Assembly: GCA_027627225.1 (NCBI GenBank)
Contig: CM051034.1
Location: forward strand, 43,430,048 to 43,494,047
Direction of reading: 5' to 3'
Length of the DNA stretch: 64,000 nt
Origin: Congeria kusceri
Taxonomy: Eukaryota; Mollusca; Bivalvia; Myida; Dreissenidae
The notes beneath the pieces were generated by a model. The model was given only the letters and a program-made list of their open reading frames with translations, did no database searches and was not told the origin of the DNA. Position 1 is the stretch's first letter; the number at the start of each line of letters is the position of its first letter. Below, one piece after another: positions 57,601 to 64,000 of this stretch. Both the position numbers and the translations under genes were made by a program.

Positions 57601-59798
57601 TTAATGTGGACTATTGTTATTTCAAAGTTTTCTTGCCAGTCCCAACGAATTCAAAATAACGATGTTTGCATGTATCTTCCTCTTGACCACAATGAAGTCA
57701 AACACATAGAAGTATATAATTACCGGACATGGGGGACCCTATGGAGGAGGGTACATCTATGGTCCACTCCGACCATTCCATGTCTTCTGCAAAAGTAAAT
57801 ATTAAATTAATATTACAGATATCACAGAAACTAACAAAACATATCTAATATTTTGATTTTTATAACAACATCAAAATGACTGGCAAATACACATATTTTA
57901 GAATAGTGGTTTCATATTTGGTATGTGGCATCCTCTAGTGGTCCTCTACAAAGATTGTTCAAATGATGCCCCTGGGGTCAGAACTGTCTTTAATTAAAAA
58001 ATTAAAATTGTCTTTAATCTGTTCTTAAACCTGCTGTCCACTAGGCCCCTGAAGGTTTCCCGATAGCGAATTTTGCAAAATCGGGGTGGTTTGGCATGTC
58101 TTCGCGATGTTCTAGAACCCTTCAGTGTCCTTCCTTAACAATTCTGATATCTTCTTGGCACGTTGGGGCCTGATCTGGATTCAAAAAACTAAGGCATCCA
58201 AATTTTAAAAGCTTTTAAATTTGTATGCCAAATGTTTTATTTGGGACAGCTTCGGGATCTTTGGCAAACCATTCTGGATATTCTGGAAGCCATGGCCATT
58301 GAGTCTGCATCTTCGGAAAGCATTCTGCGAGGCTTCGTAATCGTGTTAGCCACCCCAATTGGTCCCGAAATGAAGCTGACTTGATGTTGAACGCTCTCCG
58401 AAGATGGCAAGTGGAAGAGTTCTGTTCGCGTGTACACGCGGCAGCTATGCCGATCATGTAATGAAAGATGCCAAATCATCAGCAATAGTGACGCCGAGCA
58501 TCAGTCGTGTTTCTCAAACTATAAAAGAGCGATAGCAGAAGTGATGCCGTCAATTTGCCGATAGTGTTTGAAGTGACAAAATCGGCATTGTTCTTGTGAA
58601 TTGAACACTTATCATTGTGCAAGTCATGAACAAGTTACTCAAGAAGGAGTTTGGCGTGAGGTTACTAGTAAGTCAGCCTTTGGACATTTCAGAAGGTAGG
58701 ATCTTTAGTCATGGTCTTGAAGGCTCAAATCTTTATCTGAAAGCCTCAGCTGATATAAAAAAAAAAAAAAGTCTCTAAAAAAAGTCTCCAAATTATGCCC
58801 ATAAACATCCCACTCTTTTTGCTGTTAGAGTAGGCAATGCCAAGTTAAATCTAACAGTATGGGACAAAATGGCATACACTTTTTCCCAGCATCATAAAGG
58901 AGGCGTACGTTTCCACATCTGTAGTGTAACTCAGTGCCTTCACAAGCTTTAGGCCAGCAAGAAGGGCATTACGGAACCTTGTTTATATTTTTCTGAATGG
59001 ACGTTTGGGTAAGTCATCCAAAATTGTTGGCCTGATCCTCAAATACTGTTTGATCCACAATCGATGACGTCTTCTTCTCTGTGTCCTGTGAAATGCCAAG
59101 ACAAGCATGACAGCAAAGGCAATTGGATTGCACCTAAAGATCCATTGTCCGGCTAGCAACTGATAATCAGATTATAGTTTGACGTTGTTTGGCGTCTTTC
59201 ATATAAACCGAACTTCCAATCGGCAACATTTCAGCATTCTGTAATAAAAAATTGGCAACTTTTCAGCATGTTCTGCAATGTTACCGCAACCTTTCTGCAC
59301 GATCGGGAAACATTCAGAAGCTTATTCTGAAACTGTCAGCATTCTTCCGTGTCGCATTTGGTAACTTCGGATAGATTGATCGGTTTTTACCGAAATCTGT
59401 CGTATTTTAGTCCGAATGGTTCCCGAAACTGGCACATTTTTATAGGCATCCCATATGCAAAGCATCGGGACTGTAGTGGACGGCAGGTCTTATTTAGTTA
59501 TTTCCAAAAGCACTTACATCATGGCAATAGAAGATTAGGAGAAAACAAACAAACAAAAATACTTTAAAACAAAAATCCGTCCTGATTTTTTGGAAAGTGC
59601 CTGAGAAGCAATTCATTAACTTTTTTTAGCCTTATGTGCAACAGTTACACTCTTGATGAGATGAGAGTTTTACCATTACATACCAGGTTGGAAGCCGCCT
59701 TCAACAGGTGTTGAGCACCTGTTTGTTTCGATTTCTTCAAGGTTTACCTGCTGAAGGCGGCATTCTTCCATCAACAGGTTGTCAATGCCAGTGGACAA
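42546..59798 (-). CDS. split gene of unknown function, six 3' exons (partial, 5' end not found)
   Basis: Six minus-strand exons join without a stop: 59798-59684, 57786-57724, 53209-52889, 51567-51520, 45543-45449 and 42620-42546. Each has an AG acceptor and a GT donor (the last ends in TGA). The phases fit at all five joins: exons 1-4 each leave one G, and the next exon supplies the two bases that complete the codon (G|AA, G|GG, G|CA, G|AA); exon 5 ends on a codon boundary. The 238 residues comprise an acidic start (LSTGIDNLLMEECRLQQ...), a W-rich acidic segment, about 80 residues rich in Ala, Thr and Pro, a basic Ser/Arg segment, and a Lys/Glu coiled coil ending KKGKTEVNV. No catalytic motif or known domain is recognised. 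No initiator is certain; a 13-codon ATG exon at 63492-63454 with donor GTATGC has the right phase but is weak. The last two introns hold a 4-kb satellite array and nested transposons. Confidence 0.65.
43269..43550. mobile_element. hAT/MULE-like MITE nested in family F
   Basis: Imperfect termini TAACCTCATTAAAATC and (reverse complement) CAATCTCATTAAAATC. It is flanked by AACATATT on both sides (43260-43267 and 43551-43558); an 8-bp duplication is typical of hAT. The core contains the dispersed 167-bp repeat also seen at 39461. Confidence 0.7.
43647..43931. mobile_element. 285-bp MITE nested in family F, with 18-base G run
   Basis: Termini GCACCTATCAATATTTTC, then TGGAGCGGCGGG, are inverted at the right end (CCCGCCGCTCCA ... 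GAAAATATTGATAGGTGC). TTAT flanks both sides (43643-43646, 43932-43935). The left arm carries a run of 18 G at 43673-43690. Confidence 0.75.
44601..45250 (+). mobile_element. fragment of the 'AACATGGCC...CAGTTTTCCTTATATGGCT' repeat family (family D)
   Basis: Two units with GGCAGTGYNNTTTTCCTT-type sequence and CTTGCATGACC; ends CAACGACAGAGGACCATTTT, GGTCGTCTTGTTT. Related to 53.4-56.0 kb. Confidence 0.5.
45449..45543 (-). CDS. exon 5 of the split gene: coiled coil
   Basis: 95 nt. The acceptor is AATACAAACTTGCAG and the donor AACT|GTAAGT, a strong consensus. It completes Glu (G|AA) and reads SDEIEELKAQLRAEKKKK then RALENRNKKLTTT, ending on a codon boundary. Leu/Ile spacing (I, L, L, then A, L) fits a short coiled coil with a strongly basic middle. 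This is the clearest exon in the window. Confidence 0.8.
45551..47300. other. intron 4 sequence distal to the array
   Basis: Contains the palindromic repeat at 46138-46221, motif fragments at 45761-45797, a repeat with GTTCGGTTTNCAGAGG-type direct motifs at 46735-46950, and one end of the GTATTCACAAAG-type MITE at 47222-47250. No exon was recognised. Confidence 0.5.
46138..46221 (+). repeat. palindromic repeat copy 2 (CACCGGACCACCTC type)
   Basis: About 95% identical to 33418-33503. Followed by TCCTAACCGTGATTTT, the reverse complement of a string that precedes copy 1 (33369-33384), so one copy is partly inverted at its flank. Confidence 0.7.
47300..51345. repeat. 81-bp satellite-like array, about 50 copies, within an intron
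   Basis: The unit contains TTAGGTCAGTATGCCATAGC, CATTCAGGCTGCCATTTATA and CAATATAGAAGGGGCTCTTG. Since 81 is 27 codons, the minus strand (same strand as the host gene) stays open for 1018 plus 329 codons, broken once at 48233 (ATTTATA to ATTAATG makes TAA). Variable sites change amino acids as often as not (Leu/Phe, Pro/His, Gln-Pro/His-Thr), so selection for protein is not evident. It lies between exons 4 and 5 of the split gene. Confidence 0.95.
51370..51485 (-). repeat. intronic sequence shared with 52805-52880
   Basis: TTTTCACATTTGATTGGATA / TTTTCACAACATTTGATTGG stretches match for about 70 bp, downstream of exons 4 and 3 respectively. 51440-51485 also resembles the right end of the TTAA MITE. 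Confidence 0.6.
51520..51567 (-). CDS. exon 4 of the split gene
   Basis: 48 nt microexon. The acceptor is TTATGTTTGCAG and the donor GAAG|GTAAAA. It completes an Ala codon (G|CA) and reads SRRSEEMAAKRKTSE, leaving one G. It begins with the same GCATCCAGAAGGTCA string that occurs near the end of exon 3, and the introns downstream of both exons share sequence, so exon 3's tail and exon 4 are probably duplicates. Confidence 0.65.
51629..51755 (-). mobile_element. family G fragment in intron 3
   Basis: CTTGGGATTGCATATGATAT and GGTCAAGGTCACTGTTATTA match the family G unit in reverse orientation; truncated at both ends. Confidence 0.6.
52037..52450 (+). mobile_element. interspersed repeat fragment
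   Basis: TTTTATGCCCCCGGCATCTT ... GGAGGCATATAATGGTTGTC, CTGTCCGTCTTTCC has the look of a widespread molluscan repeat. The downstream part (52385-52450) ends AGGTGAGCGAGTATATGGTC. No ORF. Confidence 0.45.
52889..53209 (-). CDS. exon 3 of the split gene: Ala/Thr/Pro-rich linker
   Basis: 321 nt, much more GC-rich than its surroundings. The acceptor is TATTTTTGAAG (weak) and the donor ACAAG|GTACAG. The frame fixed by the neighbouring exons gives a Gly, then KRRSTVNTTNQ, then about 80 residues of near-repeats (TPAATA, ATATA) and a basic end SRRSPATPTRVSERISIQ, with no stop in 106 codons. A second frame is also open and would give a proline-rich chain, but its phase does not fit exon 4. The repeats suggest growth by slippage of a GCCACC-type unit; the product would be a disordered linker. 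Confidence 0.55.
53420..55290 (+). mobile_element. family D repeats, several tandem-like blocks
   Basis: 53422 starts TAGCTCACCTGAGCACAAGT, whose arms (AGCTCACC / GGTGAGCT) pair. Blocks of about 140 bp then repeat: GAAACTTGCNCAGAAC, GATATCTTGGCNGAGTT, AACATGGCCACCAGGGGG, CAGTTTTCCTTATATGGCT. A second start-like sequence lies near 54395. Short ORFs here are repeat-derived. Closes CCTAGGGCCTTTTGGTCCTC at about 55280. Confidence 0.65.
55291..56050 (+). mobile_element. family F fragment followed by a family D fragment
   Basis: 55290-55650 carries GATAACTCATGAAAGGCTTG and GAGTTATGGCCCCTAGTGAA, as in family F in reverse. 55655-56045 starts TTTAGCTCACCTGAGCACGA and ends CATCCTGTGACAAGCCTTGT. Confidence 0.6.
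56240..56300 (+). repeat. 28-bp tandem dimer
   Basis: GACAGCTCTTGCTCCTTCTA TAGTAGG occurs twice in a row with one or two changes. Confidence 0.85.
56442..56860 (+). repeat. 34-bp minisatellite, about 12 copies
   Basis: Unit GAAATGAGGACAAAGGGCCC CATCCCCAAGAGGT, with AGAGGT/GGGGT alternation. The purine/pyrimidine asymmetry is strong. Minus-strand open frames (GPLSSFHPLGM period) are artefacts. Confidence 0.95.
56870..57723. other. intron 2 sequence, AT-rich
   Basis: No tandem array or named element seen. Confidence 0.5.
57724..57786 (-). CDS. exon 2 of the split gene
   Basis: 63 nt. The acceptor is TTTACTTTTGCAG and the donor TCCG|GTAATT. It completes a Glu codon (G|AA) and then reads DMEWSEWTIDVPSSIGSPMS, leaving one G. 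Two Trp in an acidic context followed by a Ser/Pro stretch suggest a short linear motif rather than a folded domain. Confidence 0.6.
57787..59683. other. intron 1 sequence
   Basis: 58210-58560 is less AT-rich and holds overlapping 80-codon minus-strand frames (one reads ...QTQWPWLPEYPEWF...). 59210-59350 has short recurring TTCAGCATTCT / TTTCAGCATGTTCT motifs. I could not assign either, and no splice-bounded exon fits the gene here. Confidence 0.3.
59684..59798 (-). CDS. exon 1 (first recognised) of the split gene
   Basis: 115 nt. The acceptor is TTAATCATTTCAG and the donor CCTG|GTATGT. Read in phase 0 it gives 38 codons without a stop, starting LSTGIDNLLMEECRLQQ and ending CSTPVEGGFQP, plus one G. 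The segment is acidic and probably helical at first (LLMEECRLQQVNLEEIE). An upstream exon ending on a codon boundary is required. Confidence 0.6.
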
Positions 59799-59949
59799 CT
59801 GAAATGATTAAAAAATCACATTTTTATTTTTTTCAAAATTGAGGTTAAATGTGCAAAAGTTATTCATGGAATGAAATTTCATTACATGAAGTTAATGGCC
59901 CGAACAAATTTTACTGGTAAGTATTAAAATGCAGGACAACTGAAATAAT

Positions 59950-60925
59950 TATGCCCCCCTTCAAAGACGTGGTGATATCTTGCTTTGCACCTATCCGTAG
60001 GTCGGTCGGTCGGTAGCTCTGTCCCTAGACCATTTCGTTTCAGCACAATATCTTGAGAACGCTTTGACCTACGATCATGAAAGCTGGTACGCTGTTCACT
60101 TGGGAGGAAAGGAAGAACTCTGTAAATTTTGAGGTCAGTAGGTCAAAGGTCAAGGTCACTGCTGCTAAAAATGAAAAAACGGTTTCCCCTCAATAACTTG
60201 AGAACGCATTGAGATATTTTAATGAAACTTTATACTTAGATACCTTACATCGAGACGTCACTTTGGATTGCATATGAGTGGGTGTAGTCAAGGTCACTCT
60301 AACAAAAAATAGAAAAAAGGTTGACCATTTCATTTCCCCACGATATCTTGAGAACGCTTTGACCTATGATCATGAAAGTTGGTATGCTGGTTACTTGGGA
60401 GCAAAAGGAAGAACCCTATAAATGTTGAGGTCAACTGGTTGAAGGTCAAGGTCACTGTTGCTAAAAATAGAAAAACGGTTTCCCCTCAATAACTTGAGAA
60501 CGCATTGAGATATTTTAATGAAACTTTATACATAGATACCTTACATCAAGACCTTGCTTGGGATTGCATATGGGGTCGGTGAGGTCAAGGTCAAGGTAAC
60601 CGTTACTAGAATAGATAAACGGTTGCCAGTCAATTACTTGAGAAAGCATAGAGATATTTTAATGAAACTTCATACAAAGATACCTGATATTGAGACCTGT
60701 CTTGGGATTTCATATGGGGTGGGTGGGGTCAAGGTCAAGGTCACCATTTTAAAAGAAGAAAAACGGTTTCTGCTCAATAACTTGAGAACGCATAGAGATA
60801 TTTTAATGAAACTTCATACATAGATACCATATATCGAGACCTCACTTGGGCTTGCATATTTTAAATATTCCTAAATAATTGCACATATTCACAACTTGGC
60901 TGCAAGTCGGGGGGCATACATGTTT
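59950..60925 (-). mobile_element. family G element, minus orientation
   Basis: Mirror image of 40136-40945: starts ATGCCCCCCTTCAAAGACG and ends CTGCAAGTCGGGGGGCATAC. Internal units carry CAATAACTTGAGAACGCATT and ATTTTAATGAAACTT. It lies upstream of the first recognised exon of the split gene. Confidence 0.7.
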
Positions 60926-61263
60926 TACAAACATTTCTTGTTAAAATTACACAATCATGTAGCTTTTTCCAAATTAGCAAAAGCTACACATACTGCGATT
61001 TATAGGTCAGCTATGATTTCCATGGAATATTTTGAAATAAGATATAGGTTTGTGATATTGTGTTGTGTTGGTGGTGGCGTCGCCTTTACTTTGTGCAGAC
61101 AATAACTTGGGTGATATAGGAAGATTGGAAATTGTCATAGGCAATAACAGTTTTTGTGCTTTCATTATGAAACTTTATGGAAGTCTTTTCGAGATAAAAG
61201 GAAGGTTAAGTTACATTTTCGGCATAATTGCTCTTATCGTACTTGAGTTATGCCTCTTTAAAA

Positions 61264-62540
61264 CAAGAGCTGTCAGAGGACAGCGTGCTCGACTATGCAA
61301 AGTATTTCAGTTGGTACATATTTTGGATAGTGAAAGGGGCATACATTTGTTAAAATACAATATTTTTAAGTGAAGCCTCATATAGTTTATAAAGTTGTGG
61401 AACAAAACTTTAACCACAAAGTTTGTGTAAAAAGTGAGCTAACTCAAAATAGTCAAAATACAAAACATAGTTATGGGTAATGTTGCCCCTGATACTAGAG
61501 TTGATAACAAAGGTTAGTTCCAAGTTTCAAGTGAATAACTTATGTAGTTTTGAAGTAACAAAACTTTTGAATATAAACTTTAACCAGAAAATCTAAGTGA
61601 AAAAGGGGCATAACTCTGTTAAAATACAAAACATAGTTATGGGTAATGTTGCCCCGGATACTAGCGTTGATGACAAAGGTTAGTTCCAAGTTTCAAGTGA
61701 ATAACTTATGTAGTTTTGAAGTTACCAAACTTTTGAATATAAACTTTAAACAGAAAATCTAAGTGAAAAGGGGGCATAACTCTGTCAAAATACAAAACAT
61801 TGTTATCGGTAATGTTGCCCCTGGTACTAGAGTTGATGATAAAGGTTAGTTCCAAGTTTTAAGTGAATAGCTTTTGTAGTATTGAAGTTGCAAAACTTTT
61901 GAATATTAACTTTAACCAGAAAATCTATGTGAAAAAGGGGCATAACTCTGTCAAATACAAAACAGAGTTATGGGGAATGTTGCCCTTGATACTGGAGTTG
62001 ATGACAAAGGTTAGTTCCAAGTTTCAAGTGAACAACTTATGTAGTTATGAAGTTACAAAACTGTTGAATATAAACTTTAATCTGAAATTCTCAGTGAAAA
62101 AGGAGCATAAATCTGTCAAAATACAAAACAGAGTTATGGGGAATGTTTCCCCTGACACTGGAGTTGATGACAAAGGTTAGTTCCAAGTTTCAAGTGAATA
62201 ACTTATGTAGTTTTGAAGTTACAAAACTTTTGAATATAAATTTTAACCAGAAAATCTATGTAAAAAAGGGGCATAACTGTCAAAATACAAAACAGAGTTA
62301 TGGGGAATGTTTCCCCTGACACTGGAGTTGATGACAAAGGTTAGTTCCAAGTTTCAAGTGAATAACTTATGTAGTTTTGAAGTTACAAAACTTTTGAATA
62401 TAAATTTTAACCAGAAAATCTATGTAAAAAAGGGGCATAACTGTCAAAATACAAAACAGAGTTATGGGGAATGTTGCCCCTGACACTGGAGTTGATGACA
62501 AAGGTATATTCCAAGTTTCAAGTGAAAATAACTGTAACTA
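61264..62540 (+). mobile_element. family E element with about 166-bp internal repeats
   Basis: Opens CAAGAGCTGTCAGAGGACAG, CGTGCTCGACTATGC, then seven or so units with TTATGGGTAATGTTGCCCCT and AGTTCCAAGTTTCAAGTGAA (anchors 61471, 61637, 61803, 61968). Two of the later units (starting about 62220 and 62385) are almost identical, showing recent duplication. Short ORFs follow the unit and are not genes. Confidence 0.75.
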
Positions 62541-62561
62541 GCATTAACTACTTTCCCTCTA

Positions 62562-62635
62562 AACCGGAATCCTCTCTTAACCGGACTTTGTTCATGGTCC
62601 CAAGGATGTCCGGTTTAGTGGGTTTCCACTGTATG
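62562..62635 (+). repeat. short repeat with CCGGTTTAG motif
   Basis: CTAAACCGGAATCCTCTCTT ... GTCCGGTTTAGTGGGTTTCC ACTGTA has inverted CTAAACCGGA/TCCGGTTTAG halves, a layout seen in dispersed repeats; 46735-46950 has similar TTCGGTTT...ACACTGTA features. Confidence 0.4.
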
Positions 62636-62689
62636 CGCAGAAAAAACTACTGAAATCGTCTAAGTAAAATCACAATAACACTGAAAAGC

Positions 62690-62777
62690 ATGATGAAGAA
62701 GTTTTATCAGAGGCTTTTTGTGTTGTTGTTTTGTTCAATTACTTGCAAAAAGCATTGTGGTGACTTCGTTTTAGAAG
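62690..62777 (+). CDS. candidate first coding exon with signal peptide
   Basis: The ATG at 62690 (a second at 62693) opens 29 codons plus one G before a consensus donor G|GTAAGT at 62778. The product starts MMKKFYQRLFVLLFCSITC and continues KKHCGDFVLE: a basic n-region, a hydrophobic core LFVLLFCSI and a small polar c-region, as in a secretory signal. No further exon was found: the nearest acceptor (62830) lies in a MITE at 62812-63130 and gives only a short low-complexity tail. It could be chance in AT-rich DNA. Confidence 0.35.
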
Positions 62778-62811
62778 GTAAGTATGAATTGTGCAAGTGC
62801 TTAGGCGTAAA

Positions 62812-63132
62812 AAAAATATGTTTGTTTCAGGTGACATGGCCCAAAAAGTTAGGGTAGGTAGATCGGGATTTATTAATTTATTTTTATATGGAAAATGGAA
62901 ACTTAAAGATTCTTAAACTGAATAAATATTCAAAACATGACAGCAGTGTCCTTAAACATGGTTTATAAGTGGATGCTATCAAAACAAAGCACTTATTTAT
63001 AAAAAAAAATAAATAAAATAAATTACTGAAAAAAGTACATAAAACAAAAAATATCTGACAAACCCAATAAAATATTCTAGGGTCGGGGCACTTTTTATAG
63101 TGTCAGTCGGGTAACCTAAAACAAACATATAT
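62812..63132. mobile_element. MITE with ATATGTTTGTTTYAGGT ends
   Basis: The left end ATATGTTTGTTTCAGGTGAC pairs with the right end, whose reverse complement is ATATGTTTGTTTTAGGTTAC. The interior is AT-rich with A-runs. The element supplies a CAG that mimics a splice acceptor for the upstream candidate exon. Confidence 0.6.
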
Positions 63133-64000
63133 CAGGTACGCCTTATTAGTCACATTCTGAATAGAATTATCAAATTGTGATTGCAGAACTTGGCCTGATT
63201 TGCTTGTGCTCATCGATCTTATTTTGTTAGTCTGAGATTACATTGATTCATAGAAAACCTATTATGTTAAACTCCAAGCATCCTTGGATTCAAAACTAAA
63301 TTTCAAAAGCATAAATTAATAAGATCTAACTGGTTGGTGTAGGCAACATGCTGTTGTGACATCAGTGAATTATATGGTTTGCTGTAACCACACCTAAACA
63401 GTCAAATCACTGACAAGCGCTATTTACAGATCAGAGTTACTTTTACAGCATACCTTAACCAAATAATGAAGGTAAATTATATTGCTGACCATGAAACATA
63501 ATGTATTATGCGAACCCATGTTTAACACACAATCTGATTTTTGAGGCCAAATTTGTGGGGGAAATCTGGGTATGATTTTATACTTCATAAATACCACAGT
63601 AAACAGGAAACAGGAAACTTGCCGAAAATAGGACTATAACGAAAACAGGTCTGTCAACAATACATGTATGCATATTTAAAAAAACAACAACATTACTGTG
63701 CATGAAATTATGAAATGTTTTTATAAACTTTAACATTTATACTATCATGTTCTTTTAAAGCTGCTACTTCACAGATAATAAAGCTGAGGCCATAAAAGTT
63801 GTTATGTAAACAACATGATACTCATCAAATGCAGTCAGTACGACATCACTTAATACTATAATAATGATACAAATAATAGTATAATAACAATACAAATAAT
63901 AGCGGACTAAACGACTCTTTTGGGAAAGCCCTTCTTTAAATAGATTAAGACTATTCGGTGTGTGATATTGAGTAGTAATAGTAAGACTATTCGGTGTGTG
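63133..64000. other. AT-rich sequence to the window end
   Basis: Contains the weak ATG exon candidate of the minus-strand gene (63492-63454, 13 codons, donor GTATGC) and a short direct repeat of AGACTATTCGGTGTGTG near 63948-64000 that continues off the window. Confidence 0.35.

Noticed and set aside
62830..62912. second exon of the signal-peptide gene
   Set aside because: Its acceptor and sequence belong to a MITE (62812-63132), and the reading ends quickly in low-complexity sequence.

Overview
The window looks like intergenic and intronic DNA from an animal nuclear genome, most likely a bivalve mollusc. The evidence is AT-rich sequence, split genes with GT/AG introns, no bacterial-style gene packing, and a set of short interspersed repeats I associate with bivalves: elements opening with CAAGAGCTGTC, a hairpin MITE built on AGCCTGTGCAG/CTGCACAGGCT, repeats opening with AGCTCACCTGAGCAC, and tRNA-headed SINEs. 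A dreissenid or venerid-like bivalve is my best guess; species is inference only.

Protein-coding content is low. The best-supported gene is on the minus strand. Six exons (59798-59684, 57786-57724, 53209-52889, 51567-51520, 45543-45449, 42620-42546) have splice sites and phases that fit at every junction and end in a stop codon. They give about 238 residues: an acidic N-terminal part, an Ala/Thr/Pro-rich linker and a charged C-terminal coiled coil. I do not recognise the product, and the start codon was not securely found. Two eroded gene remnants are visible: a DUF7869-like pseudogene (5329-4796, minus) and a SWIM/YqaJ-like pseudogene (19357-20412, plus). Weaker candidates are a signal-peptide first exon (62690-62777), a short terminal exon (35675-35748), a 126-residue ORF (22207-21827, minus) and possible first exons near 6.4 kb.

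The rest is repeats. Tandem arrays, in order: 49-bp units (1.97-3.41 kb), three 112-bp copies (4.02-4.36), four large CA-rich units (9.75-12.69), 950-bp tandem copies (12.7-14.9), 50/38/51-bp arrays (17.65-19.0), 30-bp units (23.3-24.6), 39/40-bp units (29.37-29.83 and 31.0-33.15), 27-bp units (30.75-30.93), 85-bp units (33.86-34.86), 64-bp units (36.5-37.3), 28-bp units (38.7-38.84), about 50 copies of an 81-bp unit (47.3-51.34) and 34-bp units (56.44-56.86). The 81-bp array lies inside an intron of the minus-strand gene. Interspersed repeats fill much of 24.9-27.3, 39.5-44.6, 53.4-56.0 and 59.9-63.1 kb, with nested insertions whose target-site duplications can be read directly.

I did not find a convincing new multi-gene system. 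The items most worth a second look are the split gene with its intronic 81-bp array, the TTAA-flanked MITE that carries a tRNA-like promoter and has a paralogous empty site in the same window, and the minisatellites bounded by inverted repeats.
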